From an uncultured Flavobacteriaceae bacterium (GTDB lineage: Bacteria; Bacteroidota; Bacteroidia; Flavobacteriales; Flavobacteriaceae), in NCBI GenBank assembly GCA_937944485.1, contig CALDYU010000018.1:1-64000 (forward strand): a stretch of DNA of 64,000 nucleotides, read 5' to 3'. Positions 23,758 to 33,499 of the stretch are shown here, piece by piece; within the stretch, counting starts at the first letter, position 1; each line of letters begins with the position of its first letter. The position numbers and the translations under genes were made by a program. Below the pieces are notes generated by a model, which made no database searches, was not told where the DNA came from, and saw nothing but the letters and a program-made list of their open reading frames with translations.

Positions 23758-26448
23758 ATGGCAGAAAATGCAACAATAAGGCTTAATAAGGTTCTCAGAG
23801 AACTTAATATCTCTTTAGATCGAGCGGTAGATTTTCTATCGTCTAAAGGACATGAGATAGAAGCCCGCCCAACTACCAAAATTTCTGAAGAGATTCACCA
23901 AGTTTTATTGGATGAGTTTCAGACCGACATGAGTAAAAAGGTCGCGTCGAAAGAAGTTGGTGAGGAAAAGCGAAAAGAGAAAGAAGCCATACGAATTCAA
24001 TTAGAACAAGAGCAAGAAGATAGAAGGATTGCCAGAGAAAAAAGAGCTGCTGCTTCTGAAGTTATAAAAGCGAAAGCAGAATTGAGTGGCCCGAAAACCG
24101 TTGGTAAAATTGATTTAGAAACTAAGAAAAAAGCAGCGCCTGTTGAAAAGAAAGAGGTCGCTGAAGAAGAAAAATCTAAAGAGCCTGTTGAAAAACCGAC
24201 GGCTAAAAAGACAGATGAGGTAAAAGAGAGTGTTGATGAAAATAATGCTGCGGTAGAACAACCTGCTGAAGACCTGAAATTACAGACACAATATAAGAAG
24301 TTATCTGGCCCTAAAATTACAGGAGATAAAATTGATTTAGCGCAGTTTAAAAAACCTGCTAAGAAGAAAAAAGAAGAGGTTAAAAAGGTTGAGAATACAG
24401 ATCGTAAGAAAAAGCGTAAACGTATAATTAGTTCTAAGCCTGGTAATAATAATGGTGGTAGAGGTGCTGGAAGAGGAGCTGCATCTGGCGGTGGACGAAA
24501 AGGTGGGCAACGTTACGGTGCTCCTAAAGTAGAGCCTTCTGAAGAAGATGTACAAAAGCAGGTGCGTGAAACCTTAGAAAAACTTCAAGGGAAATCAAAG
24601 AAAGGTAAAGGCGCTAAGCACAGAAGAGATAAAAGAGATCAGCATCGATTGCAGACAGAGGCTAATATTGAGTTAGAAGCAATTGAAAGCAAAACCCTTA
24701 AGGTTACTGAATTTGTTACGGCAAATGAGGTGGCAACCATGATGGATGTTTCTACAACAGAGATTATTTCTGCTTGTATGTCATTGGGTATGATGGTTAC
24801 TATGAATCAGCGTTTAGATGCTGAAACACTATCCATCGTTGCTGAAGAATTTGGCTATAATGTGGAGTTTGTAGCTGCTGAAATAGAAGAAAATATTGTT
24901 GAAGAAGTAGATGCTCCTGAAGATTTGAAGCCAAGAGCTCCGATTGTTACAGTAATGGGGCATGTTGATCACGGTAAAACATCACTATTGGACCATATTC
25001 GAGAAGAAAATGTAATTGCTGGTGAGAGTGGTGGAATTACACAACATATTGGTGCCTATGGAGTGACTTTGCCTAACGGACAAAGTATTGCCTTCTTAGA
25101 TACGCCGGGTCACGAAGCATTTACAGCGATGCGTGCACGTGGAGCTCAAGTAACTGATATTGCAATTATTGTTATAGCAGCTGATGATGATATTATGCCA
25201 CAAACGAAAGAAGCTATTAGCCATGCTCAGGCAGCAGGTGTTCCTATCGTTTTTGCAATTAATAAAATAGATCGACCGACTGCGAATCCTGATAAAATTA
25301 AAGAAGGACTTTCAGCCATGAATCTTTTAGTTGAAGATTGGGGTGGTAAGATACAATCACATGATATCTCTGCAAAAACTGGAGATGGTGTAAGTGATTT
25401 GCTAGAAAAAGTGCTCTTAGAAGCAGAACTATTAGAGTTGAAAGCAAACCCTAATAGATTAGCATCCGGTACGGTAGTAGAAGCTTTCTTAGATAAAGGT
25501 AAAGGGTATGTGTCAACTATTTTAGTGCAAGCAGGTACCTTGAAAATTGGAGACTACGTTTTAGCGGGTACCACGAGTGGTAAGGTAAAGGCGATGCAAG
25601 ATGAGCGCGGTAATATTGTAAAAGAAGCCGGACCGTCACAACCTATTTCTATTTTAGGATTAGATGGTGCGCCTCAAGCGGGTGATAAGTTTAATGTTTT
25701 AGAAGATGAACGTGAGGCTAAGCAAATTGCTACAAGACGTTCGCAATTACAACGTGAGCAGTCCGTTCGAACGCAACGTCATATTACTTTAGATGAAATC
25801 GGAAGACGTATTGCCTTAGGTGATTTCAAAGAATTAAATATTATTCTTAAAGGTGATGTGGATGGTTCCGTTGAGGCTTTAACCGATTCTTTCCAAAAAT
25901 TATCAACTGATGAGATACAAGTAAATATTATTCATAAAGCGGTAGGTCCGATTACGGAATCTGATGTGCTTTTAGCTTCGGCTTCTGATGCGGTTATTAT
26001 TGGTTTTAATGTAAGACCAATGGGTAATGCAAGGCAGGTAGCAGAGAAAGAAGAAATAGATATCCGTATGTATTCTATTATTTATGATGCTATAAATGAT
26101 TTGAAAGATGCTATGGAAGGAATGCTGTCGCCTGAAATGAAAGAAGAAATTACAGGTACTGCAGAAATACGGGAAACGTTTAAAATCTCTAAAGTCGGAA
26201 CCATTGCAGGTTGTATGGTTACCACAGGAAAAATATATAGAAATTCTGGCATTCGTTTAATCCGTGACGGGGTAGTAATCTTTACAGGAGAGTTATCTTC
26301 TTTAAAACGATTTAAAGATGATGTTAAGGAGGTTGCTAAAGGCTATGATTGTGGACTTCAAGTTAAGAACTATAATGACATTAAAGAATTAGATGTTGTA
26401 GAATGTTTCCAAGAAGTGGCAGTGGCCAAAAAGCTAAAATCAAAATAA
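23758..26448 (+). CDS. infB: Translation initiation factor IF-2
   Basis: The 896-residue protein delivers initiator fMet-tRNA to the ribosome. The N-terminus (residues 1-60) is the small IF2_N helix domain ([22 protein letters not shown]). Residues of about 60-300 are a long charged linker with Lys/Glu/Arg runs and a Gly/Arg patch ([20 protein letters not shown]). The GTPase core follows, with [14 protein letters not shown] (G1), [25 protein letters not shown] (G3) and NKIDRP (G4). Domains II, III and the tRNA-binding C2 domain complete the protein. The linker coding region is compositionally biased but in frame. A bidirectional terminator follows at 26471. Confidence 0.97.
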   Translation: MAENATIRLNKVLRELNISLDRAVDFLSSKGHEIEARPTTKISEEIHQVLLDEFQTDMSKKVASKEVGEEKRKEKEAIRIQLEQEQEDRRIAREKRAAASEVIKAKAELSGPKTVGKIDLETKKKAAPVEKKEVAEEEKSKEPVEKPTAKKTDEVKESVDENNAAVEQPAEDLKLQTQYKKLSGPKITGDKIDLAQFKKPAKKKKEEVKKVENTDRKKKRKRIISSKPGNNNGGRGAGRGAASGGGRKGGQRYGAPKVEPSEEDVQKQVRETLEKLQGKSKKGKGAKHRRDKRDQHRLQTEANIELEAIESKTLKVTEFVTANEVATMMDVSTTEIISACMSLGMMVTMNQRLDAETLSIVAEEFGYNVEFVAAEIEENIVEEVDAPEDLKPRAPIVTVMGHVDHGKTSLLDHIREENVIAGESGGITQHIGAYGVTLPNGQSIAFLDTPGHEAFTAMRARGAQVTDIAIIVIAADDDIMPQTKEAISHAQAAGVPIVFAINKIDRPTANPDKIKEGLSAMNLLVEDWGGKIQSHDISAKTGDGVSDLLEKVLLEAELLELKANPNRLASGTVVEAFLDKGKGYVSTILVQAGTLKIGDYVLAGTTSGKVKAMQDERGNIVKEAGPSQPISILGLDGAPQAGDKFNVLEDEREAKQIATRRSQLQREQSVRTQRHITLDEIGRRIALGDFKELNIILKGDVDGSVEALTDSFQKLSTDEIQVNIIHKAVGPITESDVLLASASDAVIIGFNVRPMGNARQVAEKEEIDIRMYSIIYDAINDLKDAMEGMLSPEMKEEITGTAEIRETFKISKVGTIAGCMVTTGKIYRNSGIRLIRDGVVIFTGELSSLKRFKDDVKEVAKGYDCGLQVKNYNDIKELDVVECFQEVAVAKKLKSK

Positions 26449-26470
26449 GAATTATTCAATACAGTGACAT

Positions 26471-26501
26471 AAAAAAATCGAGCTATTTGCTCGATTTTTT
26501 T
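26471..26501. terminator. Bidirectional terminator between infB and the SPOR-like gene
   Basis: AAAAAAATCGAGC pairs perfectly with GCTCGATTTTTTT (13 bp) around a 5-base loop. The minus-strand gene's TAG stop lies at the edge of the loop (26483-26485), so the terminator overlaps its last codon. Confidence 0.9.
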
Positions 26502-26854
26502 GGTTTTAATAACATCGCTTGAGGGTATTTTCGCCTGACTTCTTTAAGCTTTCTTTCGCCCTCTAATTTCGTTTTGAACTTCCCTACTTTGACTCTAAAT
26601 GTAGGCGAATCAAACTCTACTCTTGATGATAAATTGGGGAAGTCGATATTCACTAAAGCTTCTAAATCATAAGCCTTCTGATCTACACTAACAAACCCTA
26701 CTTGAATGGTGTAGTATGCTGTTTGACTAGCTGATTTATAAATTTCTAAAAGCGCTTCTATTTTTTCGTCTTGCTCAATGTTGACAGTGCCCTGCTGCCC
26801 ATTCACAAAATAAGTAGCGCAAATAAAGGCGAGGGTAAAGATGGTGGTTTTCAT
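26483..26854 (-). CDS. Small secreted SPOR-like domain protein
   Basis: The 123-residue protein begins with a signal peptide (TIFTLAFICATYFVNGQQ). The C-terminal 80 residues fit a SPOR-type fold, the peptidoglycan-binding module of cell-division and envelope proteins: YYTIQVGFVSVDQKAYDLEA for strand 1 and helix 1, then SRVEFDSPTFRVKVGKFKTK and GERKLKEVRRKYPQAMLLKP for the second half. A short helical linker separates the signal from the domain. It is likely periplasmic. The actual ligand is inferred from the fold. It has its own candidate promoter and no operon partner. Confidence 0.8.
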   Translation of the reverse strand: MKTTIFTLAFICATYFVNGQQGTVNIEQDEKIEALLEIYKSASQTAYYTIQVGFVSVDQKAYDLEALVNIDFPNLSSRVEFDSPTFRVKVGKFKTKLEGERKLKEVRRKYPQAMLLKPKKSSK

Positions 26855-26885
26855 GATGTGTTATAGGTGTTTATATAGCTACGTA

Positions 26886-26918
26886 CAAAAGTAATTTTTT
26901 ATCTATCGCAGTAAACAA
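26886..26918 (-). promoter_or_regulatory. Candidate promoter of the SPOR-like gene
   Basis: On the minus strand TTG (26916-26918) is followed after 22 bases by TACTTTTG (26886-26893), within the accepted spacing range for TTG-N17-23-TAnnTTTG. It lies 31 bases before the ATG. Confidence 0.5.
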
Positions 26919-26993
26919 ATTAAGTATTATTTAGAATAATTATAAATTATAAATTATCGATACGTTAAGATTTTCTAAATAAAGTCTGTGTCG

Positions 26994-27001
26994 TATTTTT
27001 G
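26994..27001 (+). promoter_or_regulatory. Candidate -7 element of the act-cox operon
   Basis: TATTTTTG matches TAnnTTTG, 84 bases before the actA ATG. No TTG is found at the -33 spacing. No other upstream element is as good, and the genes after actA are tightly packed, so this is the best candidate for the whole respiratory operon. Confidence 0.45.
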
Positions 27002-27085
27002 CATCCAAATTTAAGGAGGTAATATTCGACGGTATTTTTGAGGTTGAAATTATCGTGCCAAAATTCAGATTGAAACATTCTGTAT

Positions 27086-28426
27086 ATGAAAAAGGTGACA
27101 TACCGCAATCGAATTTCTAAAGTTTTAGGGTTCAGTTTATTAGCTTTTCTTCTCACTACAATTTCACTTTTCGCTCAAGTTGAGGTCGCTGCATCGACTA
27201 CAGAAAGTGCTGCAGACACCGCTGGAGGAGACCCGGTTCAGGGGAAGGCAATCTTTAATCAAAATTGTGCTACTTGCCATAAATTGGTTGGTCCGCATAC
27301 AGGGCCAGAATTGGCAAATGTTGAGGATAGATTAGCTAAAGAAGGTTTAGATAGAGAATGGATATACGCTTGGGTAAAAAATAGTGCTAAGGTCATAAAG
27401 TCAGGTGATGTTTATGCCAACAAAATATTCAATGAATACAAGCAGACGGCAATGACTGCTTTTCCTACGCTTTCAAATACTGATATTGATAATATTTTGG
27501 CCTATACGGCTGCTCCGCCTCCAGCACCTCCAACTCTAAGGACAGAAGGTCCTAATGGTGAGCCAGTAGCGTCATCGGGGATATCAAATGAAATTATACT
27601 TTGGGCATTAGCCTTTGTTTTTGCTATGCTGGTGTTTATGTTGATGTCTGTCAATAAAACACTACGCAGTGTGTTGCAAGAAAATGGTGTTGATGTAGAA
27701 AAAGAAAGTCCGAAAGGCTTGCCGCTTTGGAAGGCTTTCGCAAAAAATCATTTTCTAGTTTTAGTGTCGGTAATTTTCTTGTTGCTCGGCAGTGCCTATT
27801 TTGCCTATGGGTGGATGATGCAAGTGGGAGTAGATCAAGGTTATGAACCTGTTCAACCAATTCATTATTCGCATAGAATACACGCAGGGGATAATGAGAT
27901 AGAATGTAAATACTGCCATTCTTCAGCACGTAAATCAAAACATTCTGGTATTCCTTCCCTGAATGTTTGTATGAATTGTCACAAAACAATTTCTGAAGTC
28001 GGCCCTGCTACTTTAGCAGAAGGAAAACAATACGGAGTTGATTACAATAAAGAAATCGCGAAATTATATGAAGCTGTAGGCTGGGAAGTAGAGACGCAAT
28101 CATATACTGGTGAAACGCAACCCATAGAATGGATACGCATTCATAACTTGCCTGATTTTGCATATTTCAATCATTCACAGCACGTTGAAGTGGGTAAAGT
28201 AGAATGTCAGACCTGTCATGGTCCTGTTGAGGAAATGGAGATAATGTCGCAGTTCTCTTCATTGACAATGGGCTGGTGTGTGAATTGCCACAGAGAAACG
28301 AATGTGCAAACCGAGGGTAACCCGTATTATGCTAAAATTCACGAAGAGCTTTCAAAGAAATATAAAGTCAAAACTTTAACTGCTGCACAAATGGGTGGCT
28401 TAGAGTGCGGTAAGTGTCACTATTAA
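27086..28426 (+). CDS. actA: Alternative complex III subunit ActA, multiheme cytochrome c with extra monoheme domain
   Basis: The 446-residue protein carries six CxxCH heme sites. After a signal-type helix (about residues 11-30), a monoheme cytochrome c domain occupies 48-145 (CATCH at 61-65; Met in TAMTAFP as likely axial ligand). Two membrane helices follow (about 168-190 and 221-246), then the pentaheme domain with CKYCH 274, CMNCH 295, CQTCH 374, CVNCH 398 and CGKCH 441. In alternative complex III, ActA carries electrons from the ActB/ActC quinol site to cytochrome c or oxidase on the periplasmic side. The pentaheme part is standard; whether the N-terminal domain is common in relatives I cannot check. 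It starts the act-cox operon. Confidence 0.93.
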   Translation: MKKVTYRNRISKVLGFSLLAFLLTTISLFAQVEVAASTTESAADTAGGDPVQGKAIFNQNCATCHKLVGPHTGPELANVEDRLAKEGLDREWIYAWVKNSAKVIKSGDVYANKIFNEYKQTAMTAFPTLSNTDIDNILAYTAAPPPAPPTLRTEGPNGEPVASSGISNEIILWALAFVFAMLVFMLMSVNKTLRSVLQENGVDVEKESPKGLPLWKAFAKNHFLVLVSVIFLLLGSAYFAYGWMMQVGVDQGYEPVQPIHYSHRIHAGDNEIECKYCHSSARKSKHSGIPSLNVCMNCHKTISEVGPATLAEGKQYGVDYNKEIAKLYEAVGWEVETQSYTGETQPIEWIRIHNLPDFAYFNHSQHVEVGKVECQTCHGPVEEMEIMSQFSSLTMGWCVNCHRETNVQTEGNPYYAKIHEELSKKYKVKTLTAAQMGGLECGKCHY

Positions 28427-28458
28427 TAAAAGAGCAGTAGCTAATTACAGATATACGT

Positions 28459-31400
28459 ATGGCATCAAACAAAAAATATTGGAAAAGCGAGGCGGAGTTA
28501 AATCCTAACGATTCCATTGTTGAGACGCTAAGGCAGAATGAATTTGTTGAAGAAATTCCTGTTGATGAGTTTTTGGGTGATAAAGAAAATTTATCTACTA
28601 CAAATACGAATAGGAGAGATTTTCTGAAATATGTTGGTTTTAGTACTGCAGCTGCCTCTTTAGCTGCCTGTGAAGGGCCAGTTATAAAGTCTATTCCTTA
28701 TGTAGTAGCTCCGGAAAATATTGTTCCTGGGGTAGCAAATTATTATGCAACCACTATCGCTAACGGTTTTGATTTTGCAAGTATCTTGATCAAAACACGT
28801 GAAGGGCGACCAATTAAAGTTGAGAATAATAAAGAAGCTAAAGTTGCTGGTGGAGCAAATGCTCGTGTACAGGCTTCAGTTTTATCCTTATATGATAGTA
28901 CAAGACTGCAAGGGCCAAAATCTGGAGCAGGTGAAGATGTATCTTGGGATGCTATCGATGCCGCAGTAAAAGGAAAATTAAATAGCGGAAAACAAGTTGC
29001 TATTTTAACGCAAACCTATGCAAGTCCGTCTACTTCAAGATTAATTTCAGAATTAAAAGCGGCCAATGAAAATGTACAGCATGTAACCTATGATGCTATT
29101 TCTGAGGAAGCTGCGCTTACGGCTTTTGAAAACCGTTACGGTGAAAGAGCATTGGCAAATTATAATTTTGAAAAAGCAGACGTAATCGTTTCTTTCGGTG
29201 CTGATTTCTTAGGAGATTGGCAAGGTGGTGGTTACGATAGTGGCTACTCTAAAGGTCGTGTGCCACAGCATGGAAAAATGTCTAGGCACGTACAGTTTGA
29301 GGCAAATATGTCATTAACTGGTGCGAATGCGGATAAACGTGTGCCAATCACAGCACAATTTCAAAAAGTAGCATTGGCAAAATTGTATGCCATGTTGAAT
29401 GGTAGCTCTGTAGGTGGTGAATTGCCTTCAGAATCGCAATCTGATGTTCAAAAAGTACTAAACGGAGTAGTTGCGCAAATCAGAAAGAACAAAAGTAAGG
29501 CTGTTGTAGTTTCTGGTATTGATGATGTGAATGTTCAATCGGTTGTTTTAGCGATTAATGAAATGTTGGGCAGTGAAGCTTTTAATGCTTCAACACCCAG
29601 ATATACAAGGCAAGGAAATGTTAAAGCTGTTGAAGGGCTTATAACAGATATGAAAGCAGGTAAGGTTGGGGTATTAATTGTTGATGGCGTTAACCCAATG
29701 TATTCCTTACCCAATGCAGCTGATTTTAAAGAGGGTATTGAAAAGGTAGACCTTTCGGTGACTTTTTCAACCAACTGGAATGAAACAACGGCTGTTTCGA
29801 CATACGCAGCTGCATCAAACCATTATTTAGAATCTTGGGGTGATGCGCAAATAATGAAAGGGCATTTTACTATTATGCAGCCTACTATCAAAGAATTGTT
29901 TGATACCAGACAATTTCAATCCGCTATGTTAAAGTGGATGGGTAGTAATCAAAGCTATTACGAGTATATCAAAGAAACATGGAATACTTCTATTTTAAAT
30001 GGAAGTGATTTTAATAAAGCCGTGCATGACGGAGTTTTTGTTACCAGTATTGAAACTATAACAGAAACTAATGAAAATGCTGATCCTGTGATCGTGATGG
30101 TTGCTTCAGATAAAGAAGATGCTGCGATTGCTATGGTGTCAGAAACAGAAGGTGTTGATGTAACTGCAGCGGTTCGAAGCTTATCAAATACTACAGGTAC
30201 TGAAGGTATGGAACTTACCTTGTACTCTAAAGTTGGAATGGGTGATGGGCAGCAAGCAAATAATCCTTGGTTGCAAGAATTTCCAGACCCTATTACGCGA
30301 GTTTCTTGGGATAATTATGTGACCGTTTCAAAAGCAGATGCAGCTCGTTTAGGCTTAATTAACGAGAATGTAGCCAATGGAGGCTTAGACGGTAGTTACG
30401 TTAATCTGACCGTGAATGGTACAACAGTAAAAAATGTTCCAGTTATTATACAGCCGGGTCAAGCTATAGGCACTGTTGGTCTAGCCTTTGGTTATGGTAA
30501 AAAAGCGGGAATGAAAGCAGAAATGCAAACAGGCGTAAATGCTTTCGCTTTGTATCAAAATTTTAATTCCATTCAATCGGTTACAATAGAAAAGGCAAGC
30601 GGAATGCATGAATTCGCATGTGTTCAGTTGCATAAAACCATGATGGGGAGAGGAGATATTATTAAGGAAACAACCTTAGAAATCTTCAATACGAAAGACC
30701 ATGCAGAATGGAATCATGTACCTCAAGTTTCATTAAACCACCAAGAAGTTCCTGCAAACTCAGTTGATCTTTGGGATAGTTTTGATCGTTCTATCGGGCA
30801 TCATTTCAATATGTCTATTGATCTTAATGCTTGTACAGGTTGTGGTGCATGTGTGATTGCTTGTCATGCAGAAAATAATGTACCGGTGGTTGGTAAAGAA
30901 GAAGTACGTAAATCACGAGATATGCACTGGTTGCGTATCGATCGTTACTATTCTTCTGAAGATACATTTGAAGATGATAATATAGAAAAAGATAAGGCAG
31001 ACGGAGTAGGCTTGGGTAATTACATGTTTGGAGATCGTGAAGGCGATGGTTCGCTTTCCACATTTGATAGATTAGAAGACCCATCTGCGAATCCGCAAGT
31101 TGCCTTTCAGCCTGTAATGTGTCAACATTGTAATCACGCGCCTTGTGAAACGGTATGTCCAGTAGCGGCTACCTCACACGGTCGTCAAGGTCAAAATCAA
31201 ATGGCATATAACCGTTGTGTTGGTACACGATATTGCGCTAATAACTGTCCTTATAAAGTACGTCGTTTCAACTGGTTCTTGTACAATAACAATGACGAGT
31301 TTGATTTTCATATGAATAATGATTTGGGTAAAATGGTAGTCAACCCTGATGTTAATGTACGTTCACGTGGTGTTATTGAAAAATGCTCTATGTGTATTCA

Positions 31401-31644
31401 GAAAACGCAAAAAACTATTTTAGATGCGAAGCGTGATGGTCGTATGATTGAAGATGGAGAGTTCCAAACGGCTTGTTCATCAGCTTGTAATAACGGAGCT
31501 ATTGTTTTTGGAGACGTCAATGATAAAGAAAGTAAAGTCGCTGAATTAAAAGATAATGACCGTATGTATCATTTATTGGAGCATGTCGGTACAAAACCAA
31601 ACGTATTCTATCAGGTAAAAGTTAGAAATACAACAGAAGCATAA
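28459..31644 (+). CDS. actB: Alternative complex III subunit ActB (molybdopterin-oxidoreductase-like, Fe-S)
   Basis: The 1061-residue protein fuses a molybdopterin-oxidoreductase-like part (about residues 80-740) to a ferredoxin-like Fe-S part (about 780-1060). The twin-Arg signal NRRDFLKYVGFSTAAASLAAC (residues 51-71, lipobox-like end) marks Tat export. Cys clusters for four Fe-S centres are visible: CTGCGACVIACH, CQHCNHAPCETVCP, CVGTRYCANNCPYKVRRFNW and CSMCIQ with CSSACNNGAIVFGD. In characterised complexes ActB holds Fe-S clusters but no Mo cofactor. It forms the peripheral arm next to the quinol-oxidising ActC. It lies 32 bases after actA. Confidence 0.95.
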   Translation: MASNKKYWKSEAELNPNDSIVETLRQNEFVEEIPVDEFLGDKENLSTTNTNRRDFLKYVGFSTAAASLAACEGPVIKSIPYVVAPENIVPGVANYYATTIANGFDFASILIKTREGRPIKVENNKEAKVAGGANARVQASVLSLYDSTRLQGPKSGAGEDVSWDAIDAAVKGKLNSGKQVAILTQTYASPSTSRLISELKAANENVQHVTYDAISEEAALTAFENRYGERALANYNFEKADVIVSFGADFLGDWQGGGYDSGYSKGRVPQHGKMSRHVQFEANMSLTGANADKRVPITAQFQKVALAKLYAMLNGSSVGGELPSESQSDVQKVLNGVVAQIRKNKSKAVVVSGIDDVNVQSVVLAINEMLGSEAFNASTPRYTRQGNVKAVEGLITDMKAGKVGVLIVDGVNPMYSLPNAADFKEGIEKVDLSVTFSTNWNETTAVSTYAAASNHYLESWGDAQIMKGHFTIMQPTIKELFDTRQFQSAMLKWMGSNQSYYEYIKETWNTSILNGSDFNKAVHDGVFVTSIETITETNENADPVIVMVASDKEDAAIAMVSETEGVDVTAAVRSLSNTTGTEGMELTLYSKVGMGDGQQANNPWLQEFPDPITRVSWDNYVTVSKADAARLGLINENVANGGLDGSYVNLTVNGTTVKNVPVIIQPGQAIGTVGLAFGYGKKAGMKAEMQTGVNAFALYQNFNSIQSVTIEKASGMHEFACVQLHKTMMGRGDIIKETTLEIFNTKDHAEWNHVPQVSLNHQEVPANSVDLWDSFDRSIGHHFNMSIDLNACTGCGACVIACHAENNVPVVGKEEVRKSRDMHWLRIDRYYSSEDTFEDDNIEKDKADGVGLGNYMFGDREGDGSLSTFDRLEDPSANPQVAFQPVMCQHCNHAPCETVCPVAATSHGRQGQNQMAYNRCVGTRYCANNCPYKVRRFNWFLYNNNDEFDFHMNNDLGKMVVNPDVNVRSRGVIEKCSMCIQKTQKTILDAKRDGRMIEDGEFQTACSSACNNGAIVFGDVNDKESKVAELKDNDRMYHLLEHVGTKPNVFYQVKVRNTTEA

Positions 31645-31678
31645 TAACGTATACAGTAAGTAATTATAATTTAAATCT

Positions 31679-33433
31679 ATGGCGTCGCATTACGAAGCAC
31701 CTATTAGAAAACCCTTAGTGACTGGAGACAAAGGTTACCATGATGTAACGGTTGATATTGCTGCTCCTATTGAGGGTCGTGCCAACAAGCATTGGTGGAT
31801 TGTTTTTTCCATTGCTTTGGCTGCTTTTTTATGGGGAGTTGGATGTATCATTTATACGATTTCTACGGGAATTGGTACTTGGGGTCTAAACAAAACAGTA
31901 AACTGGGCTTGGGATATTACCAACTTTGTTTGGTGGGTAGGTATTGGACATGCTGGTACATTGATTTCAGCAGTACTATTGCTTTTTCGACAAAAATGGA
32001 GAATGGCAATTAACCGTTCTGCCGAGGCAATGACTATTTTTTCGGTGATACAAGCTGGACTGTTTCCTATTATTCATATGGGTCGTCCGTGGTTGGCGTA
32101 TTGGGTATTGCCAATTCCGAATCAATTTGGGTCTTTATGGGTGAACTTTAATTCACCATTACTCTGGGATGTATTCGCGATTTCAACCTATTTGTCCGTT
32201 TCACTGGTTTTTTGGTGGACTGGATTATTGCCCGATTTTGCGATGTTACGTGATCGAGCGATTTTACCATTTCAAAAGAAAATTTATAGTTTATTAAGTT
32301 TCGGATGGAGTGGTCGTGCTAAAGATTGGCAGCGATTTGAAGAAGTATCTCTGGTATTAGCTGGGTTAGCTACGCCATTAGTACTTTCTGTACACACCAT
32401 TGTATCGTTTGACTTTGCTACTTCAGTAATTCCGGGATGGCATACAACTATCTTCCCGCCGTATTTTGTAGCTGGTGCTATTTTCTCCGGATTTGCCATG
32501 GTGAATACGCTATTGATTATCATGCGTAAAGTATGTCATTTAGAAGATTATATTACAGTACAGCATATAGAGTTGATGAACATTGTCATCATGATTACAG
32601 GTTCAATAGTGGGCTGTGCCTATATTACAGAGCTATTCATGGCTTGGTATTCTGGAGTTGAATATGAACAATATGCATTCTTAAACAGAGCAACTGGTCC
32701 TTACTGGTGGGCTTATTGGGCAATGATGACCTGTAATGTATTCTCACCACAGTTTATGTGGTCGAAAAAATTACGAACAAGCATTATGTTTTCTTTCTTT
32801 ATTTCGATTGTCGTAAACATAGGAATGTGGTTCGAACGATTTGTAATTATTGTAACTTCATTACATAGAGATTACCTTCCATCTTCGTGGACCATGTTCT
32901 CGCCAACTTTTGTTGATATCGGAATATTTATCGGTACCATCGGATTTTTCTTTGTGTTGTTCTTATTATACGCAAGAACCTTCCCAGTAATTGCTCAAGC
33001 AGAAGTAAAATCGATTTTAAAATCATCAGGTTCGAAGTATAAAAAGTTAAGAGACGCTGGTAAACCTTTGTACGCGGTGAGCGCTGCAGCACCGAAAGTA
33101 AAAAAAGCCACTAACACAAAGGCAGCGGCTGTTGAAGAGATAGTGAAAGAGAAGGCTCCAAAGCCGAAACAAAATAAAAAGGCGTCAAGTTTATTAAGTG
33201 CTATCGGTACTTTTGATCCGAAAACGCAAAAAGCCGATGACTTGAAAAAAGTAAAAGGAATTGGTCCAAAAATGGAGCAAACTTTAAACGATATTGGTAT
33301 TTATACTTTTGCTCAGGTGGGTAAAATGAAAAAGAAAGAATATGATTTGTTAGATTCTTTAACGCAAGCTTTTCCTGGAAGAGCGCAGCGTGATGATTGG
33401 GCAGGTCAAGCAAAAAAATTGAATAAGAATTAA
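31679..33433 (+). CDS. actC: Alternative complex III subunit ActC (NrfD-like) with C-terminal HhH extension
   Basis: Residues 1 to about 455 form the NrfD/PsrC-type membrane subunit with about ten helices that holds the menaquinol site: KHWWIVFSIALAAFLWGVG, NFVWWVGIGHAGTLISAVL, IHMGRPWLAYWVLP and SLHRDYLPSSW. The family usually ends soon after the last helix. Here a basic Lys/Ala/Pro-rich linker (about 461-518) leads to a 66-residue helix-hairpin-helix-like module (519-584: ADDLKKVKGIGPKMEQTLND, TFAQVGK, then DDWAGQAKKL). The module closely resembles the S2 tail at the other end of the window. It should be cytoplasmic if the helix count is right. Its role is unknown. Confidence 0.94.
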   Translation: MASHYEAPIRKPLVTGDKGYHDVTVDIAAPIEGRANKHWWIVFSIALAAFLWGVGCIIYTISTGIGTWGLNKTVNWAWDITNFVWWVGIGHAGTLISAVLLLFRQKWRMAINRSAEAMTIFSVIQAGLFPIIHMGRPWLAYWVLPIPNQFGSLWVNFNSPLLWDVFAISTYLSVSLVFWWTGLLPDFAMLRDRAILPFQKKIYSLLSFGWSGRAKDWQRFEEVSLVLAGLATPLVLSVHTIVSFDFATSVIPGWHTTIFPPYFVAGAIFSGFAMVNTLLIIMRKVCHLEDYITVQHIELMNIVIMITGSIVGCAYITELFMAWYSGVEYEQYAFLNRATGPYWWAYWAMMTCNVFSPQFMWSKKLRTSIMFSFFISIVVNIGMWFERFVIIVTSLHRDYLPSSWTMFSPTFVDIGIFIGTIGFFFVLFLLYARTFPVIAQAEVKSILKSSGSKYKKLRDAGKPLYAVSAAAPKVKKATNTKAAAVEEIVKEKAPKPKQNKKASSLLSAIGTFDPKTQKADDLKKVKGIGPKMEQTLNDIGIYTFAQVGKMKKKEYDLLDSLTQAFPGRAQRDDWAGQAKKLNKN

Positions 33434-33467
33434 GTAAATAGTAATTAGTAAAAGGACAAGTTTCTTT

Positions 33468-33497
33468 TTGAACTTGTGCTTGAACTTGAACTTGAAA
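33468..33497 (+). repeat. Hexanucleotide repeat TTGAAC (5 imperfect units) just before actD
   Basis: The units run ttgaac-ttgtgc-ttgaac-ttgaac-ttgaaa and stop 2 bases before the actD ATG. A small inverted repeat (ACAAGTT/AACTTGT, 33456-33477) overlaps the first two units. Unit-number changes would alter the actD translation-initiation region. Confidence 0.7.
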
Positions 33498-33499
33498 AT

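Noticed and set aside
24100-24640. Low-complexity Lys/Glu and Gly/Arg region in infB as a possible insertion or misassembly
   Set aside because: Such a linker between the N-terminal domain and the GTPase core is normal for IF-2, and the frame is intact.
28459-31644. ActB as an active molybdenum oxidoreductase
   Set aside because: The protein resembles molybdopterin oxidoreductases, but the context is alternative complex III, where this subunit is known to lack the Mo cofactor.
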